DNA of 64,000 nt from Amycolatopsis vastitatis (GTDB lineage: Bacteria > Actinomycetota > Actinomycetes > Mycobacteriales > Pseudonocardiaceae), in NCBI RefSeq assembly GCF_002234595.1, contig NZ_NMUL01000005.1, positions 434,001 through 498,000 of the forward strand, written 5' to 3'. A program made the translations under genes and the position numbers. Positions within the stretch are counted from its first letter, which is position 1. The number at the start of each line of letters is the position of its first letter. Shown piece by piece: positions 8,805 through 17,465 of the stretch. The notes beneath the pieces are model-generated. The model saw nothing but the letters and a program-made list of their open reading frames with translations, did not search any database and was not told the origin of the DNA.

Positions 8805-9761
8805 TCAGGCCCGGGCCAGGTCCGCTCGCCAGGCCGCCGTGGAGCGGTCGGCCGGGACGATCAGCGGCCAGACGTCCGCGCCGAGGAAGCCGGTCTCGTC
8901 GGCCGCCTTGGCCGCGGTGCAGGTGTCGCGCGGCAGCCCCGCCTGCGTGGCCAAGGCCGTCACGGCTTCCTTCGTCGATTTCCCGAAGACGCCGTCGGCC
9001 GTGACGCCGAAGCCGGACGCGCGCAGGAACCGCTGCGCCAGCTGGACCTTCCGGCCCGTGTCGCCCGGCTTGAGCAGCGGCCACTCCGCTTCGGACCGCG
9101 TCACCGGGACGCCGAGGACGCGGCCCACCGCCGTCCGCAGCTCGGGCAGCCGGTTGTAGAGCACCTGGCCGGGGCACTCGGTCGAGTTGAAGTCGCGGTG
9201 GCCCTTGATGAACTCGGGCGCGATGCCGTACTGGTGCGCGATGTAGGCGACGAGCGAGACCAGCGAGTTCCACAGCGCCGTCGGCACGTCCACGGTGCTG
9301 TACAGCCCCTCGTTCTCGATGCCGATGACCTCGCTGTTGTGGTTGCCGACGTTCGCGCCCTGGACGTGCTGCGTGCCGCCGCGCAGGATCTCCAGGCTGC
9401 GGTGCCTGCCTTCGGTGACGTACCCGCCACGGCTGTTCGTGAACTGCTGGCCGCTGTCGATCCAGCCGTTCTTGTCCATGTGCAGGTTCTGGATGAACCG
9501 CGAGACGTAGAAGGCGCGCGACAACGAGAAGTCGTTGTTCATCGGCGGATCCACCGCGTGGTGCACGACGATGTAGGTCGGCTTGTGGTTCTCCACCACG
9601 ATCGCGCCCGAGGCGGGCCGGGCGCCCCACTCGGACGTCGGGTGGATCGTCGGTGCCGGCACGGCCGCGCCGGCCGTCCCCGTGGTCGTCATCCCCAGTG
9701 CGCCGGCCGCGGTCGCGGTCATCCCCGCCTTCAGCAGGGTCCGGCGGTCAACGTGGACCAT
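8805..9761 (-). CDS. Tat-exported N-acetylmuramoyl-L-alanine amidase with peptidoglycan-binding tail
   Basis: A 318-residue secreted peptidoglycan hydrolase. The N-terminus MVHVDRRTLLKAGMTATAAG has a twin-arginine motif, indicating Tat export. The amidase_2/PGRP domain (about 40-210) carries zinc ligands in YIVVHHA and IKGHRDF and the Cys in STECPG. The C-terminal segment (LLKPGDTGRKVQLAQRFLRA and on) matches a PG_binding_1 repeat. The ATG at 9761 was chosen because it places the RR motif near the N-terminus; an upstream ATG at 9797 would add 12 residues. It cleaves the bond between N-acetylmuramate and the stem peptide. Confidence 0.9.
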   Translation of the reverse strand: MVHVDRRTLLKAGMTATAAGALGMTTTGTAGAAVPAPTIHPTSEWGARPASGAIVVENHKPTYIVVHHAVDPPMNNDFSLSRAFYVSRFIQNLHMDKNGWIDSGQQFTNSRGGYVTEGRHRSLEILRGGTQHVQGANVGNHNSEVIGIENEGLYSTVDVPTALWNSLVSLVAYIAHQYGIAPEFIKGHRDFNSTECPGQVLYNRLPELRTAVGRVLGVPVTRSEAEWPLLKPGDTGRKVQLAQRFLRASGFGVTADGVFGKSTKEAVTALATQAGLPRDTCTAAKAADETGFLGADVWPLIVPADRSTAAWRADLARA

Positions 9762-9824
9762 GGTGAGAAAGGTAACTCCGGTTCGCGCCGATGACAACTA
9801 TTGACCAACTTTGGTCGTAGCGCG

Positions 9825-10700
9825 TTAGTGTTCACCCGGTAGAGCGAAGAGGCCGTCCCGGGTCTGTTCGAGCAGGCCGTCGACCAGCAGGGAGTCCAGG
9901 CAACGGTCGCGCTGGCCACTGTCGTGCCAGACGAGGTCGAGGCGAGCCTTGTCGACCGGGCCCTCGCTGCCACGCAGGACGTCGAGCAGCCGCCCGCGGA
10001 CGTACCGGTCGGTGCCGGCGTACCGCTGCACCGGCTTGGCCGGGCCGGTGTACTCGGGCCGCCCGGCGTGCTGCCACGCACAGGCGTCGTAGATCGGGCA
10101 GTCCGCGCATTTCGGCGACCGCGCGGTGCAGATCAGCGCACCCAGCTCCATGATCGCCGCCGAAAATCGAGCCGCGGGCGCGTCCTCGGCCGGCAGCAGC
10201 GCCTCGACGTCGGCCATGTCCCGGGTGTTCGACGCGGGCCCGGCGTCCCCGGCCCCGTGCACCGCCCGCGCGACGACCCGTCGGACGTTCGTGTCGACGA
10301 CCGGCGCGCGCCGCCCGTAGGCGAACGCGGCGACGGCACGCGCGGTGTAGGCCCCGATCCCCGGCAACGCGAGCAGAGTGTCCACATCGGACGGAACGAC
10401 GTCGCCGTGCTCGCGCGCGATCACCCCGGCCGCCTCGTGCAGCCGCAGGGCGCGACGCGGGTAGCCGAGCTTTCCCCAGGCCCGGACGACCTCACCTTGC
10501 GACGACGCGGCCAGCGCCGAGGGCACCGGCCAGCGCGCCATCCACTCGTGCCAGATCGGCTGGACGCGGACGACCGGCGTCTGCTGGAGCATGATTTCGC
10601 TGACCAGGACACCCCAGGCCGAGCAGGTGGGCTCGCGCCACGGGAGATCCCGGCCGTGCGCGGAGAACCAGTCGAGCAGTACGTCAGCGTCCACAGCCAC
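9825..10700 (-). CDS. mutY: A/G-specific adenine DNA glycosylase MutY
   Basis: A 291-residue base-excision repair enzyme that removes adenine mispaired with 8-oxoguanine. It has SEIMLQQT with the catalytic Glu, the helix-hairpin-helix LPGIGAYTARAV, VDTNVRRV with the catalytic Asp, and the iron-sulfur ligands C-x6-C-x2-C-x5-C. It is shorter than E. coli MutY and keeps only a small C-terminal recognition domain, as in other actinobacteria. GTG start at 10700. In M. tuberculosis mutY is beside carbonic anhydrase Rv3588c; here a glycosyltransferase lies between them. Confidence 0.95.
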   Translation of the reverse strand: MAVDADVLLDWFSAHGRDLPWREPTCSAWGVLVSEIMLQQTPVVRVQPIWHEWMARWPVPSALAASSQGEVVRAWGKLGYPRRALRLHEAAGVIAREHGDVVPSDVDTLLALPGIGAYTARAVAAFAYGRRAPVVDTNVRRVVARAVHGAGDAGPASNTRDMADVEALLPAEDAPAARFSAAIMELGALICTARSPKCADCPIYDACAWQHAGRPEYTGPAKPVQRYAGTDRYVRGRLLDVLRGSEGPVDKARLDLVWHDSGQRDRCLDSLLVDGLLEQTRDGLFALPGEH

Positions 10701-10709
10701 GCCGGGAGG

Positions 10710-11660
10710 CTACTTCACCTCGGCGAGACGCTCGCGGGCCACTTCGTCCGGGGACGGCATGGCGGCGATTTCCGCGGCGATCACGCGAGCCGCGTCGCGG
10801 CAGGACGACGCCTTCCGGGCCTGTTCGGTAACGGCGTCCGCGCTCAGTTCGCCCGGCAGGAGGCGCACCGCGGCCCCCGCGCTGACGAGCGCCTCGGCGT
10901 TGGCGAACTGGTCGGCTCCCTGCGGCAGGACGAGCTGCGGCACACCCGCGGCCAGCGCGCCCAGCGTGGTTCCGCTGCCCGCGTGGTGCACCACCAGGTC
11001 CGCGCGCGCGAGCGCCGCCGCCTGCGGGACCCAGGCGTGCAGGGTGACGTGGTCTGGCACAGGGCCGAGTTCCTCGGGGCGCACCCGTCCGGTGGCCACC
11101 ACGAGTGGCACGCCGAGGGCGGCCAGTCCCCGGATCGCCGTCGTGAGCACCTCCGGGGTGCCGAAGGCGGTGCCGAGGGTCAGGTAGATCAGCGGCCCTC
11201 GGAAGTCACCCGGCTCGGCGAAGGGAACGGGACGCAGGGCGAGGCGCTCGGCGGTCGAGAGGAAGTCGGCGTCCTGCAAGGACGGCGGGCAGATGTCCAG
11301 GTGCACGCCGCCGGTGGGGCGCTCGAACCCGATGCCGGGCGGGAACATCCGGCCGAACCCGTGCCAGAGCGCGGGAATCCCGGCGCGCCGCGCGGCGACG
11401 CCTGCATCAGGGACGCCCCAGCCGTGCACGACCAGGTCCGGTCGCAGCCGCGCCAGGTCCGGCTCGAGGTCTTCGGCGTAGATCTCGTAGAACGAATCGG
11501 CGGGCCGGAACGGGTTGAGCCCCAGTCGCCGCAGCGGCGCGTGGACGTGCTCACCGGCGGCGAAGTGCACGTCGTGCCCGATGTCCCGCGCCGCGACCGC
11601 GAGCGGGACCATCGGGTACGTGTGGCCGGCCGACGCGAGACCGGCGAAGAGCACGCGCAT
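10710..11660 (-). CDS. GT1-family glycosyltransferase (UGT/MGT type)
   Basis: A 316-residue GT-B glycosyltransferase. It starts MRVLFAGLASAGHTYPMVPL, typical of macrolide/antibiotic glycosyltransferases, and carries the C-terminal sugar-nucleotide signature HHAGSGTTLGALAAGVPQLV followed by PQGADQFANAE. It is 60-80 residues shorter than usual members, with the loss in the N-terminal acceptor domain, so the acceptor site may be reduced. It may glycosylate a macrolide or small hydrophobic compound, possibly for self-resistance (inference). A long palindrome overlaps its ribosome-binding site. Confidence 0.85.
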   Translation of the reverse strand: MRVLFAGLASAGHTYPMVPLAVAARDIGHDVHFAAGEHVHAPLRRLGLNPFRPADSFYEIYAEDLEPDLARLRPDLVVHGWGVPDAGVAARRAGIPALWHGFGRMFPPGIGFERPTGGVHLDICPPSLQDADFLSTAERLALRPVPFAEPGDFRGPLIYLTLGTAFGTPEVLTTAIRGLAALGVPLVVATGRVRPEELGPVPDHVTLHAWVPQAAALARADLVVHHAGSGTTLGALAAGVPQLVLPQGADQFANAEALVSAGAAVRLLPGELSADAVTEQARKASSCRDAARVIAAEIAAMPSPDEVARERLAEVK

Positions 11661-11663
11661 GCT

Positions 11664-11700
11664 GTCCCCATTCGGATGTCTAGAACATCTGAATGGGGAC
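11664..11700. promoter_or_regulatory. Palindrome covering the glycosyltransferase ribosome-binding site
   Basis: Sixteen-base arms (11664-11679 and 11685-11700, one mismatch) flank a 5-nt centre. On the coding strand the palindrome ends 3 nt before the ATG, so its GGGGAC arm contains the only SD-like purine run. It could be a repressor operator, an RNA hairpin hiding the ribosome-binding site, or the terminator of the upstream carbonic anhydrase gene. Confidence 0.6.
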
Positions 11701-11706
11701 GATAGC

Positions 11707-12198
11707 CTACTCGACCTCGGTGAGCTTCCCCGTCTTCACGTCGTAGACGAACCCGCGGACGTTGTCCGTGTGCGGCAGGTAGGCGCTGCGCCGCACCCGC
11801 TCCACCGACGTCCGGACGCTGTTCTCGACATTGCGGAACGCCTCGACCGACCAGGTCGGGCGCAGACCGGTGTCGTTCTCCAGTTCGTCCTTGAAGTCGT
11901 CCTCGGTGACCATCGAGAGACCGCACTCGGTGTGCTGGACGATCAGCACCTCGCGGGTGCCGAGCTTGCGCTGCGACAGGGCCAGCGAGCGGATCATGTC
12001 GTCGGTCACCACCCCGCCCGCGTTGCGCAGGACGTGCGACTCGCCTTGGAGCAGGCCGAAGATCTCGAAGACCCGGATCCGGGCGTCCATGCAGGTGAGA
12101 ACGGCCACCTGGAGCGAGGGTTTCGGTGTCGAGCGGTCGCCTGGCGTGATTTCGCCGAGCTGCTGGTTGCGCTTGAGCAAGACGTCGATCGAGGTCAT
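11707..12198 (-). CDS. Beta-class carbonic anhydrase
   Basis: A 163-residue enzyme that interconverts CO2 and bicarbonate. Zinc ligands lie in LTCMDARI (Cys, with the Asp-Arg dyad) and QHTECGL (His and Cys). Length and sequence follow the small actinobacterial beta-CA type such as M. tuberculosis Rv1284 (NAGGVVTDDMIRSLALSQR, GTREVLIVQHTECG). The ATG at 12198 has GGAAGG about 8 nt upstream. It is upstream of and co-oriented with the glycosyltransferase. Confidence 0.93.
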   Translation of the reverse strand: MTSIDVLLKRNQQLGEITPGDRSTPKPSLQVAVLTCMDARIRVFEIFGLLQGESHVLRNAGGVVTDDMIRSLALSQRKLGTREVLIVQHTECGLSMVTEDDFKDELENDTGLRPTWSVEAFRNVENSVRTSVERVRRSAYLPHTDNVRGFVYDVKTGKLTEVE

Positions 12199-12300
12199 CG
12201 GTCACCTTCCGGCCAGTGGCCCCGCGGCGCGGGCGTACCACTCCATTGCACCTGGTGGGTACCCGATCGGGCAATGCACTACGAGCAATGTCACGGCCGG

Positions 12301-13401
12301 TCAGCCGCCGAACCAGGGCTCCTCGACCGTCCGCGGCGGCGCCGACGTCCGCCCGACGCGCAGCTCGGTCGGCAGGGTGATCGTCTTGGGCGCGCTCCGC
12401 TCGCCCGAGCTGAGCAGCAGCCGTCCGGCCGTCTTGCCCTTCTCGAGCACGGGCTGGTGGACCGTGGTGAGCCCGATCCGCTCGGCCTCGGCGATGCCGT
12501 CGAAACCGGTGACGGTCAGGTCCTGCGGCACCCGCAGCCCGCGCCGTTCGGCCTCGGCCATGGCGCCGAGCGCGAGGATGTCCGAGGTGCAGATCACCGC
12601 GGTGATCTGCGGGTAGGCGTCCAGCAGCTGACGGGCCGCGGACGCGCCGTCGTCCACCGTGTGGTCGAACCGCTCGACCACCGGGACGCCCGCCCAGTCG
12701 ACGCCGGCCGCCGAGAACGCGACGGCCAGCGCCTCCAGCCGGGTGCGCTGGACGTGGAAGTGCGCGCCGCTCTGCCGCGTCGCGGAGACGAAGTCGTCGT
12801 TGCGCTCGCGAGCCAGCCGCATGCAGATCACGCCGACCTGGCGGTGGCCAAGGGCCACGAGGTGCTCGGCGATCTTGCCGACCGCCGCCGCGTCGTCCGG
12901 GCCGACGCGGTCGACGCCTTCGAAGCTCGGCTGGTCGATGATCACCGTCGGCACCGGCCGCTCGAGCACGGCGGCCAGGTGCGGGTCGTCGTCCGGCACG
13001 GAGTAGACGACGAAGCCGTCGACGCCCGCGCGGTGCACCGCGGCGACGTCTTCGCGGCCCGGGCTGGCCGGTACCAGGTGCAGGCCGACTCCGGCGTCTT
13101 CGCAGGCCAGGGCCAGTCCTTCGAGCACGCCGACGGCGGCGGGGTCGCGGAAGGCGTAGGAGAGGTTCTCGGTGAGCAGCAGCCCGACCGCGCCGGCTTT
13201 GCGCGTGCGCAGGGAGCGGGCGACCGGGTCGGGGCCGGGGTAGCCGAGGCGCCGCGCGGTCTCGAGGACCCGGCGGCGCAGTTCGGGGGACAGCTGGTCC
13301 GGCCGGTTGTAGGCGTTGGACACCGTGGTCCTGGACACGCCGAGCTCCGCCGCGAGCGACGCCAGTGTCGCCTGCCTACGAGTGCGAATAGGACGGCCCA
13401 T
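12301..13401 (-). CDS. LacI-family transcriptional regulator
   Basis: A 366-residue regulator. The N-terminal HTH has TLASLAAELGVSRTTVSNAY followed by the hinge segment GPDPVARSLRTRK, then a periplasmic-binding-protein-like effector domain. The start MGRPIRTRR at 13401 is chosen over upstream in-frame codons because the HTH begins right after it. It is divergent from the zinc uptake operon. The ligand is unknown; LacI proteins usually sense sugars or nucleosides. A perfect 13-bp palindrome lies just upstream of its start. Confidence 0.9.
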   Translation of the reverse strand: MGRPIRTRRQATLASLAAELGVSRTTVSNAYNRPDQLSPELRRRVLETARRLGYPGPDPVARSLRTRKAGAVGLLLTENLSYAFRDPAAVGVLEGLALACEDAGVGLHLVPASPGREDVAAVHRAGVDGFVVYSVPDDDPHLAAVLERPVPTVIIDQPSFEGVDRVGPDDAAAVGKIAEHLVALGHRQVGVICMRLARERNDDFVSATRQSGAHFHVQRTRLEALAVAFSAAGVDWAGVPVVERFDHTVDDGASAARQLLDAYPQITAVICTSDILALGAMAEAERRGLRVPQDLTVTGFDGIAEAERIGLTTVHQPVLEKGKTAGRLLLSSGERSAPKTITLPTELRVGRTSAPPRTVEEPWFGG

Positions 13402-13406
13402 CAGCA

Positions 13407-13419
13407 AACCGTAACGGTT
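13407..13419. promoter_or_regulatory. AACCGTAACGGTT palindrome, putative LacI autoregulatory operator
   Basis: A perfect 13-bp palindrome lies 5 nt upstream of the lacI-type start codon, where a repressor would block its own transcription or translation. The half-site AACCGT recurs as AACCGTT (reverse strand) within the box in front of znuA. Confidence 0.45.
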
Positions 13420-13540
13420 CAGATCGAATTCATGAAGAGACACCCCGCGTGGTCGATGTCTCGATCCGCATGCGTGAAGACGCATACACCAAAGCGGGAG
13501 CGGATGGCCAGAAAGTCATCCGGATGGGGTAAGGTGAATC

Positions 13541-13558
13541 TGACAACGGTTTCCATTA
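13541..13558 (+). promoter_or_regulatory. Zur-like box upstream of znuA
   Basis: The sequence TGACAACGGTTTCCATTA lies 20 nt before the znuA start. It fits the actinobacterial Zur pattern TGAnAAcgnTTTnCATTA and is an imperfect dyad. Zinc-bound Zur is expected to repress znuACB here. The LacI-type protein is an alternative binder because of the shared ACGGTT. Confidence 0.6.
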
Positions 13559-13578
13559 GCGTCTCCAGGAGTCCCTCG

Positions 13579-14490
13579 ATGAGTTCCCGCTGCACCAGGA
13601 CCGCGCTTGCCACCGCTTCGGCCCTGTCCCTGTTCGCACTGGCCGCGTGCTCCGGTGGGACGTCCGGCTCCGACGGAAGCGCGCAGTCCGGCGGCTCCGG
13701 GAAGATCAAGGTCGTCGCGTCGACCGACGTCTGGGGCAGCGTGGTCAGCGCCGTCGGCGGCGACAAGGTCGAGGTCAAGTCGATCATCCACGACCCGTCG
13801 GCCGACCCGCACTCGTACGAGACGACGGCCGACGACGCGCTCGCGGCGAAGGGCGCGCAGCTGCTGCTGTCCAACGGCGGCGGCTACGACGAGTTCTTCG
13901 GCAAGCTCACCGAACAGGCGGGAGACGCGAAGAAGCTCGTCGCCTACGACATCGCCGCGACCGGCGACGAGAACGAGCACGTCTGGTACGACCTGCCGGG
14001 CGTCGACAAGGTCGCCGACCAGGTCGCGGCGCAGCTCGGCGAGCTGCAGCCGGCGTCGAAGCAGCAGTTCGCCGCCAACGCGACGGCGTTCAAGGCCAAG
14101 GTCGACGCGCTGGAGAAGCGCCTCGAAGAGCTGGGGACCACCCATCCGGGCACGAAGGTCGTCGTCACCGAGCCGGTCGCGCACTACCTGCTGGCGAGCG
14201 CGAAGATCACCGACGCGACGCCGAAGGCGTTCTCGGACGCGGTGGAGAACGACACCGACGTGCCCGCCGACGCGGTCAGCACCTACAAGCAGCTCATCGC
14301 GACCAAGCAGGTCAAGGCGCTGATCAACAACGCGCAGACGGTGACGCCGCTGACCCAGGACGTCGTCGGGCAGGCGAAGGCGGCCGGGCTCGGCGTCGTC
14401 GACGTGACCGAGACGCTGCCCAAGGGTGTGACGGACTACATTGGCTGGATGACCGGGGAAGTCGACGAGCTGTCGGGGGCGTTGAAGTAG
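13579..14490 (+). CDS. znuA: Zinc ABC transporter substrate-binding lipoprotein ZnuA
   Basis: A 303-residue lipoprotein of the cluster A-1 binding proteins for zinc or manganese. The signal ends at LAAC (Cys near 24). Candidate metal ligands are the His in DPSADPHSYE, the His in ENEHVWYD and the His in EPVAHYL; the C-terminus has DVTETLPKGVTDYIGWM. The family's His-rich loop is nearly absent. ATG at 13579 with CCAGGAG upstream. First gene of an operon with the ATPase (2-nt gap) and permease. The Zur-like box supports zinc over manganese. Confidence 0.93.
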   Translation: MSSRCTRTALATASALSLFALAACSGGTSGSDGSAQSGGSGKIKVVASTDVWGSVVSAVGGDKVEVKSIIHDPSADPHSYETTADDALAAKGAQLLLSNGGGYDEFFGKLTEQAGDAKKLVAYDIAATGDENEHVWYDLPGVDKVADQVAAQLGELQPASKQQFAANATAFKAKVDALEKRLEELGTTHPGTKVVVTEPVAHYLLASAKITDATPKAFSDAVENDTDVPADAVSTYKQLIATKQVKALINNAQTVTPLTQDVVGQAKAAGLGVVDVTETLPKGVTDYIGWMTGEVDELSGALK

Positions 14491-14492
14491 CC

Positions 14493-15338
14493 ATGGCACC
14501 CGTCTCCGACGACTTACGTCCCGCGGTCCGGGTCCGCGGGGCGGGCCTGGCGTTCGGTCCCCGGACCCTCTGGTCGGGGCTCGACCTCGTCGTCGAGCCG
14601 GGCGAGTTCCTCGCCGTGCTCGGTCCGAACGGGTCCGGCAAGAGCAGCTTCCTCAAGGCGCTGCTCGGCATGCAGGACCTGTCGGCGGGCACGGTCGAGA
14701 TCGCGGGCGGCCGTCCGGGCGGCGCGAACCGCAAGATCGGCTACATCCCCCAGCAGCGCGCGATCGACGAGTCGCTGACGCTGCGCGGCGTCGACCTGGT
14801 GGGCTTGGGTCTCGACGGGCACCGCTGGGGTTTCGGGCTCTCCGGCTTGGCGGCACGACGTCGTCTCGTCGCTTCGGCGATTTCCCATGTGGGGGCGACG
14901 CGGTACGCGAAACAGCCGGTCGGCCGCCTGTCCGGCGGTGAACAGCAGCGGCTGCGGGTGGCGCAAGCCCTGGTCGGCGACCCCGAGGTGCTGCTGTGCG
15001 ACGAGCCGCTGCTGTCGCTCGACCTGGCGCACCAGCGCGCGATCAGCGAGCTGATCGATTTCCGGCGGCGCGCGGCGGGGACGGCGGTGCTGTTCGTGAC
15101 GCATGAGATCAACCCGGTCCTGCCGTTCGTCGACCGGGTGCTGTACCTGGTCAACGGCCAGTTCCGGATCGGCAAGCCGGACGAGGTCATGACCACGTCG
15201 ACGCTGTCGGAGCTGTACGGCACACGCGTCGAGGTGCTCAAGGTCGGCGGGCAGATCCACATCGCGGGTGCGCAGAGTGCGTTGTGCGAAGGGGAACCGC
15301 ACCACCACGAACACGACGTCGAAGAGCAAGTGGGCTGA
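14493..15338 (+). CDS. znuC: Zinc ABC transporter ATP-binding protein ZnuC
   Basis: A 281-residue ATPase of the zinc importer. Walker A GPNGSGKSS, signature LSGGEQQRLRVAQAL, Walker B VLLCDEPLLSLD, and H-loop VTHEINPV are present. The tail EGEPHHHEHDVEEQ is His-rich and may bind zinc. It starts 2 nt after the znuA stop and the permease follows within 3 nt, so all three should be made from one message. Confidence 0.93.
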   Translation: MAPVSDDLRPAVRVRGAGLAFGPRTLWSGLDLVVEPGEFLAVLGPNGSGKSSFLKALLGMQDLSAGTVEIAGGRPGGANRKIGYIPQQRAIDESLTLRGVDLVGLGLDGHRWGFGLSGLAARRRLVASAISHVGATRYAKQPVGRLSGGEQQRLRVAQALVGDPEVLLCDEPLLSLDLAHQRAISELIDFRRRAAGTAVLFVTHEINPVLPFVDRVLYLVNGQFRIGKPDEVMTTSTLSELYGTRVEVLKVGGQIHIAGAQSALCEGEPHHHEHDVEEQVG

Positions 15339-15341
15339 GTC

Positions 15342-16223
15342 TTGGATCTGTTCGACTTCGGCAAGACCTGGGAGCTGATCACCGAGCTGCCCGGCGTGCA
15401 AACGGCCCTGCTGGCCGCGGCGATCCTCGGCCTGGTGGCCGGGGTCCTCGGGCCCCTGATCGTGATGCGGCGCATGTCGTTCGCGGTGCACGGCACATCG
15501 GAGCTGGCGTTCACCGGCGGCGCGGCGGCGTTGCTGCTGGGCATCGGCGTCGAGTACGGCGCCCTGATCGGCGCGGTGGTGGCGGCGCTGCTGCTGGGCA
15601 TCCTCGGCGCGCGCGACGCGGACCGCGACTCGGTGATCGGCGTGATCCTTTCGTTCGGCCTCGGCATGGGCGTGCTGTTCCTGTCGTTCTACAAAGGACG
15701 GTCCGGGAACAAGTTCGGGATCCTGACGGGCCAGATCATCACGATCGATTCGACGAACCTGACGTTGTTCGTGGTGTCGTCGGTGGTGGTGCTGGCAGTG
15801 CTGGGGCTGGTGTACCGGCCGTTGCTGTTCGCCTCGGTGGACCGGAACGTGGCGGTGGCGCGCGGGGTCCCGGTCAAGACGCTGACGGTGGTGTTCGCGC
15901 TGCTGGTCGGGGTGTCGACGGCGTTGAGCGTGAAGGTGGTCGGCTCGCTCCTGGTGGTGGCGTTGATGGTGACGCCGGCCGCGGCCGCCGCCCGGGTGAC
16001 GGCGTCGCCGCTGCGGGCGACGGTGCTGGCGGTGGTCTTCGCGGAGGTGTCGGCGCTCGGCGGGATCGTGCTGTCGCTGGCGCCGGGCCTGCCGGTGAGC
16101 GCGTTCGTGACGGCGATTTCGTTCTTGATCTACGTGGTGTGCCGGGTGATCGCGTGGCAGCGGGACCGCCGGACCCGCGTCCGCTCGGCCGATCCGGCTC
16201 CTGACCTGGTCGCGGCGGTCTAA
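15342..16223 (+). CDS. znuB: Zinc ABC transporter permease ZnuB
   Basis: A 293-residue permease of the ABC-3 family with about eight membrane segments. The cytoplasmic loop MRRMSFAVHGTSELAFTGGA matches the family's ATPase-contact region. The best start is a TTG at 15342, 3 nt after the znuC stop. The stop overlaps the convergent DUF445 gene by 4 nt. The complex would move zinc delivered by ZnuA across the membrane. Confidence 0.93.
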   Translation: MDLFDFGKTWELITELPGVQTALLAAAILGLVAGVLGPLIVMRRMSFAVHGTSELAFTGGAAALLLGIGVEYGALIGAVVAALLLGILGARDADRDSVIGVILSFGLGMGVLFLSFYKGRSGNKFGILTGQIITIDSTNLTLFVVSSVVVLAVLGLVYRPLLFASVDRNVAVARGVPVKTLTVVFALLVGVSTALSVKVVGSLLVVALMVTPAAAAARVTASPLRATVLAVVFAEVSALGGIVLSLAPGLPVSAFVTAISFLIYVVCRVIAWQRDRRTRVRSADPAPDLVAAV

Positions 16224-17428
16224 CCCAGCATCAGCAGGACCTGAAGCTCGCCCACGACGAACCCGATCACCCCGCCCACGGCGATCAGCTTCCACTCGTC
16301 CTGCCGGAAAGCCGGCCGCAGCAGGCCCTCGAACTCCAGCGGTGTCAGTGCCAGCATCCGCTGCTCGATCACCTTCGCGACGTCCATCGCCTCGGTCAGG
16401 TACCCCTCGGCGTAGCGGGCCGTGTCCGGTAGCTGCTCCAGCGCCTTCCGGGCCGCCGCGTGCTTCATCTCCTTCAGCCTGCTGTCGCCCACCGTCCACG
16501 CCAGTGGCATCTGCGCGTCGACCGCTTCCGAAACGAGGTGCTCGACCAGCGCGGACAGCCGGTCGGCGCGGGGGCCGCGTAGCACCGCGTCCAGGAGGTT
16601 CTGGACCGTCAGGACCTCGTTCGCGATCAGCTCGCCGTACTGCCGGGCCACCTCGGCGCGCCGTCGCTGGAACTTGCCCTGGAAGATCACCCGGCCGATG
16701 TGGACCGGCTCGCGGGGGACGAAGATCAGCTTGATCGCCAGCCAGTCCGTGCACAGCCCGATCACGCCGCCGAACGCCGGGAGGACCCACGGCTCGCGCG
16801 TGAACGCCCACACGATCGTCTGGACGAGGCCGAGTCCGAAGCCGAAGTAAATGCCCATCCGCGCGATGAACGCCATCTCGGGGCGGGACGTCTCGCGGAT
16901 CAGCCGGACCAGCAGCGCCTTGTCCCGCGTCAGCCGCTGGACCGTCATGTGCTGGACGTCGAGGACGTCGTCGAGGTTCTCGCGGACCTCGTCGAGGAAC
17001 TCCCGCACCAGCCGCGGCGCCGACGCCTGGACCTGCTTGATCAGCATCTCCTGCGCCAGCGTCGGCATGACCTCCCACAGCCGCGGGTGGTGCTCGGCGA
17101 GCACCTCGCGCGCGATGTGGTCGACCGCGCGCAGCAGCGGCTGCTCCAGCTCGCTGGTGATGATCACCGGGTCGATCCGGCCGAAGACCTCGCGCAGGTC
17201 CAGCAGGTTCGCCGTCAGCAGCTCGGTCGCCACCGCGGCCATCCGCCCGCCGTGCTTCGGGACGACGCCCTGCCACCCCAAAAGCGGCGGGATCCCCACG
17301 AAATCCAGGGGCCGGAACATCATCTCGATGGCGACGCGCTTGGTGACGTACCCGATCAGCGCCGCGACGAACGGCATCGCCGTGTACAGCGGCCAGTGCA
17401 GCGCGAGGTCGTGCAGGACCGCGTCCAA
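16220..17428 (-). CDS. DUF445 family membrane protein (copy 2)
   Basis: A protein of about 402 residues with membrane segments at both ends and one in the middle, and a long, largely helical cytosolic part. DUF445 hallmarks are MPFVAALIGYVTKRVAIEMM near the N-terminus, GGVIGLCTDWLAIKL in the middle and the C-terminal RQDEWKLIAVGGVIG. The TTG at 17428 is preferred because a perfect AGGAGG lies 6 nt upstream; the ATG at 17443 lacks a ribosome-binding site and would add five residues. It is a diverged tandem copy of the next gene. Function unknown. Confidence 0.82.
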   Translation of the reverse strand: MDAVLHDLALHWPLYTAMPFVAALIGYVTKRVAIEMMFRPLDFVGIPPLLGWQGVVPKHGGRMAAVATELLTANLLDLREVFGRIDPVIITSELEQPLLRAVDHIAREVLAEHHPRLWEVMPTLAQEMLIKQVQASAPRLVREFLDEVRENLDDVLDVQHMTVQRLTRDKALLVRLIRETSRPEMAFIARMGIYFGFGLGLVQTIVWAFTREPWVLPAFGGVIGLCTDWLAIKLIFVPREPVHIGRVIFQGKFQRRRAEVARQYGELIANEVLTVQNLLDAVLRGPRADRLSALVEHLVSEAVDAQMPLAWTVGDSRLKEMKHAAARKALEQLPDTARYAEGYLTEAMDVAKVIEQRMLALTPLEFEGLLRPAFRQDEWKLIAVGGVIGFVVGELQVLLMLG

Positions 17429-17465
17429 CTCCGACCTCCTCATGCCGAGAACGGAACCGTACCGG

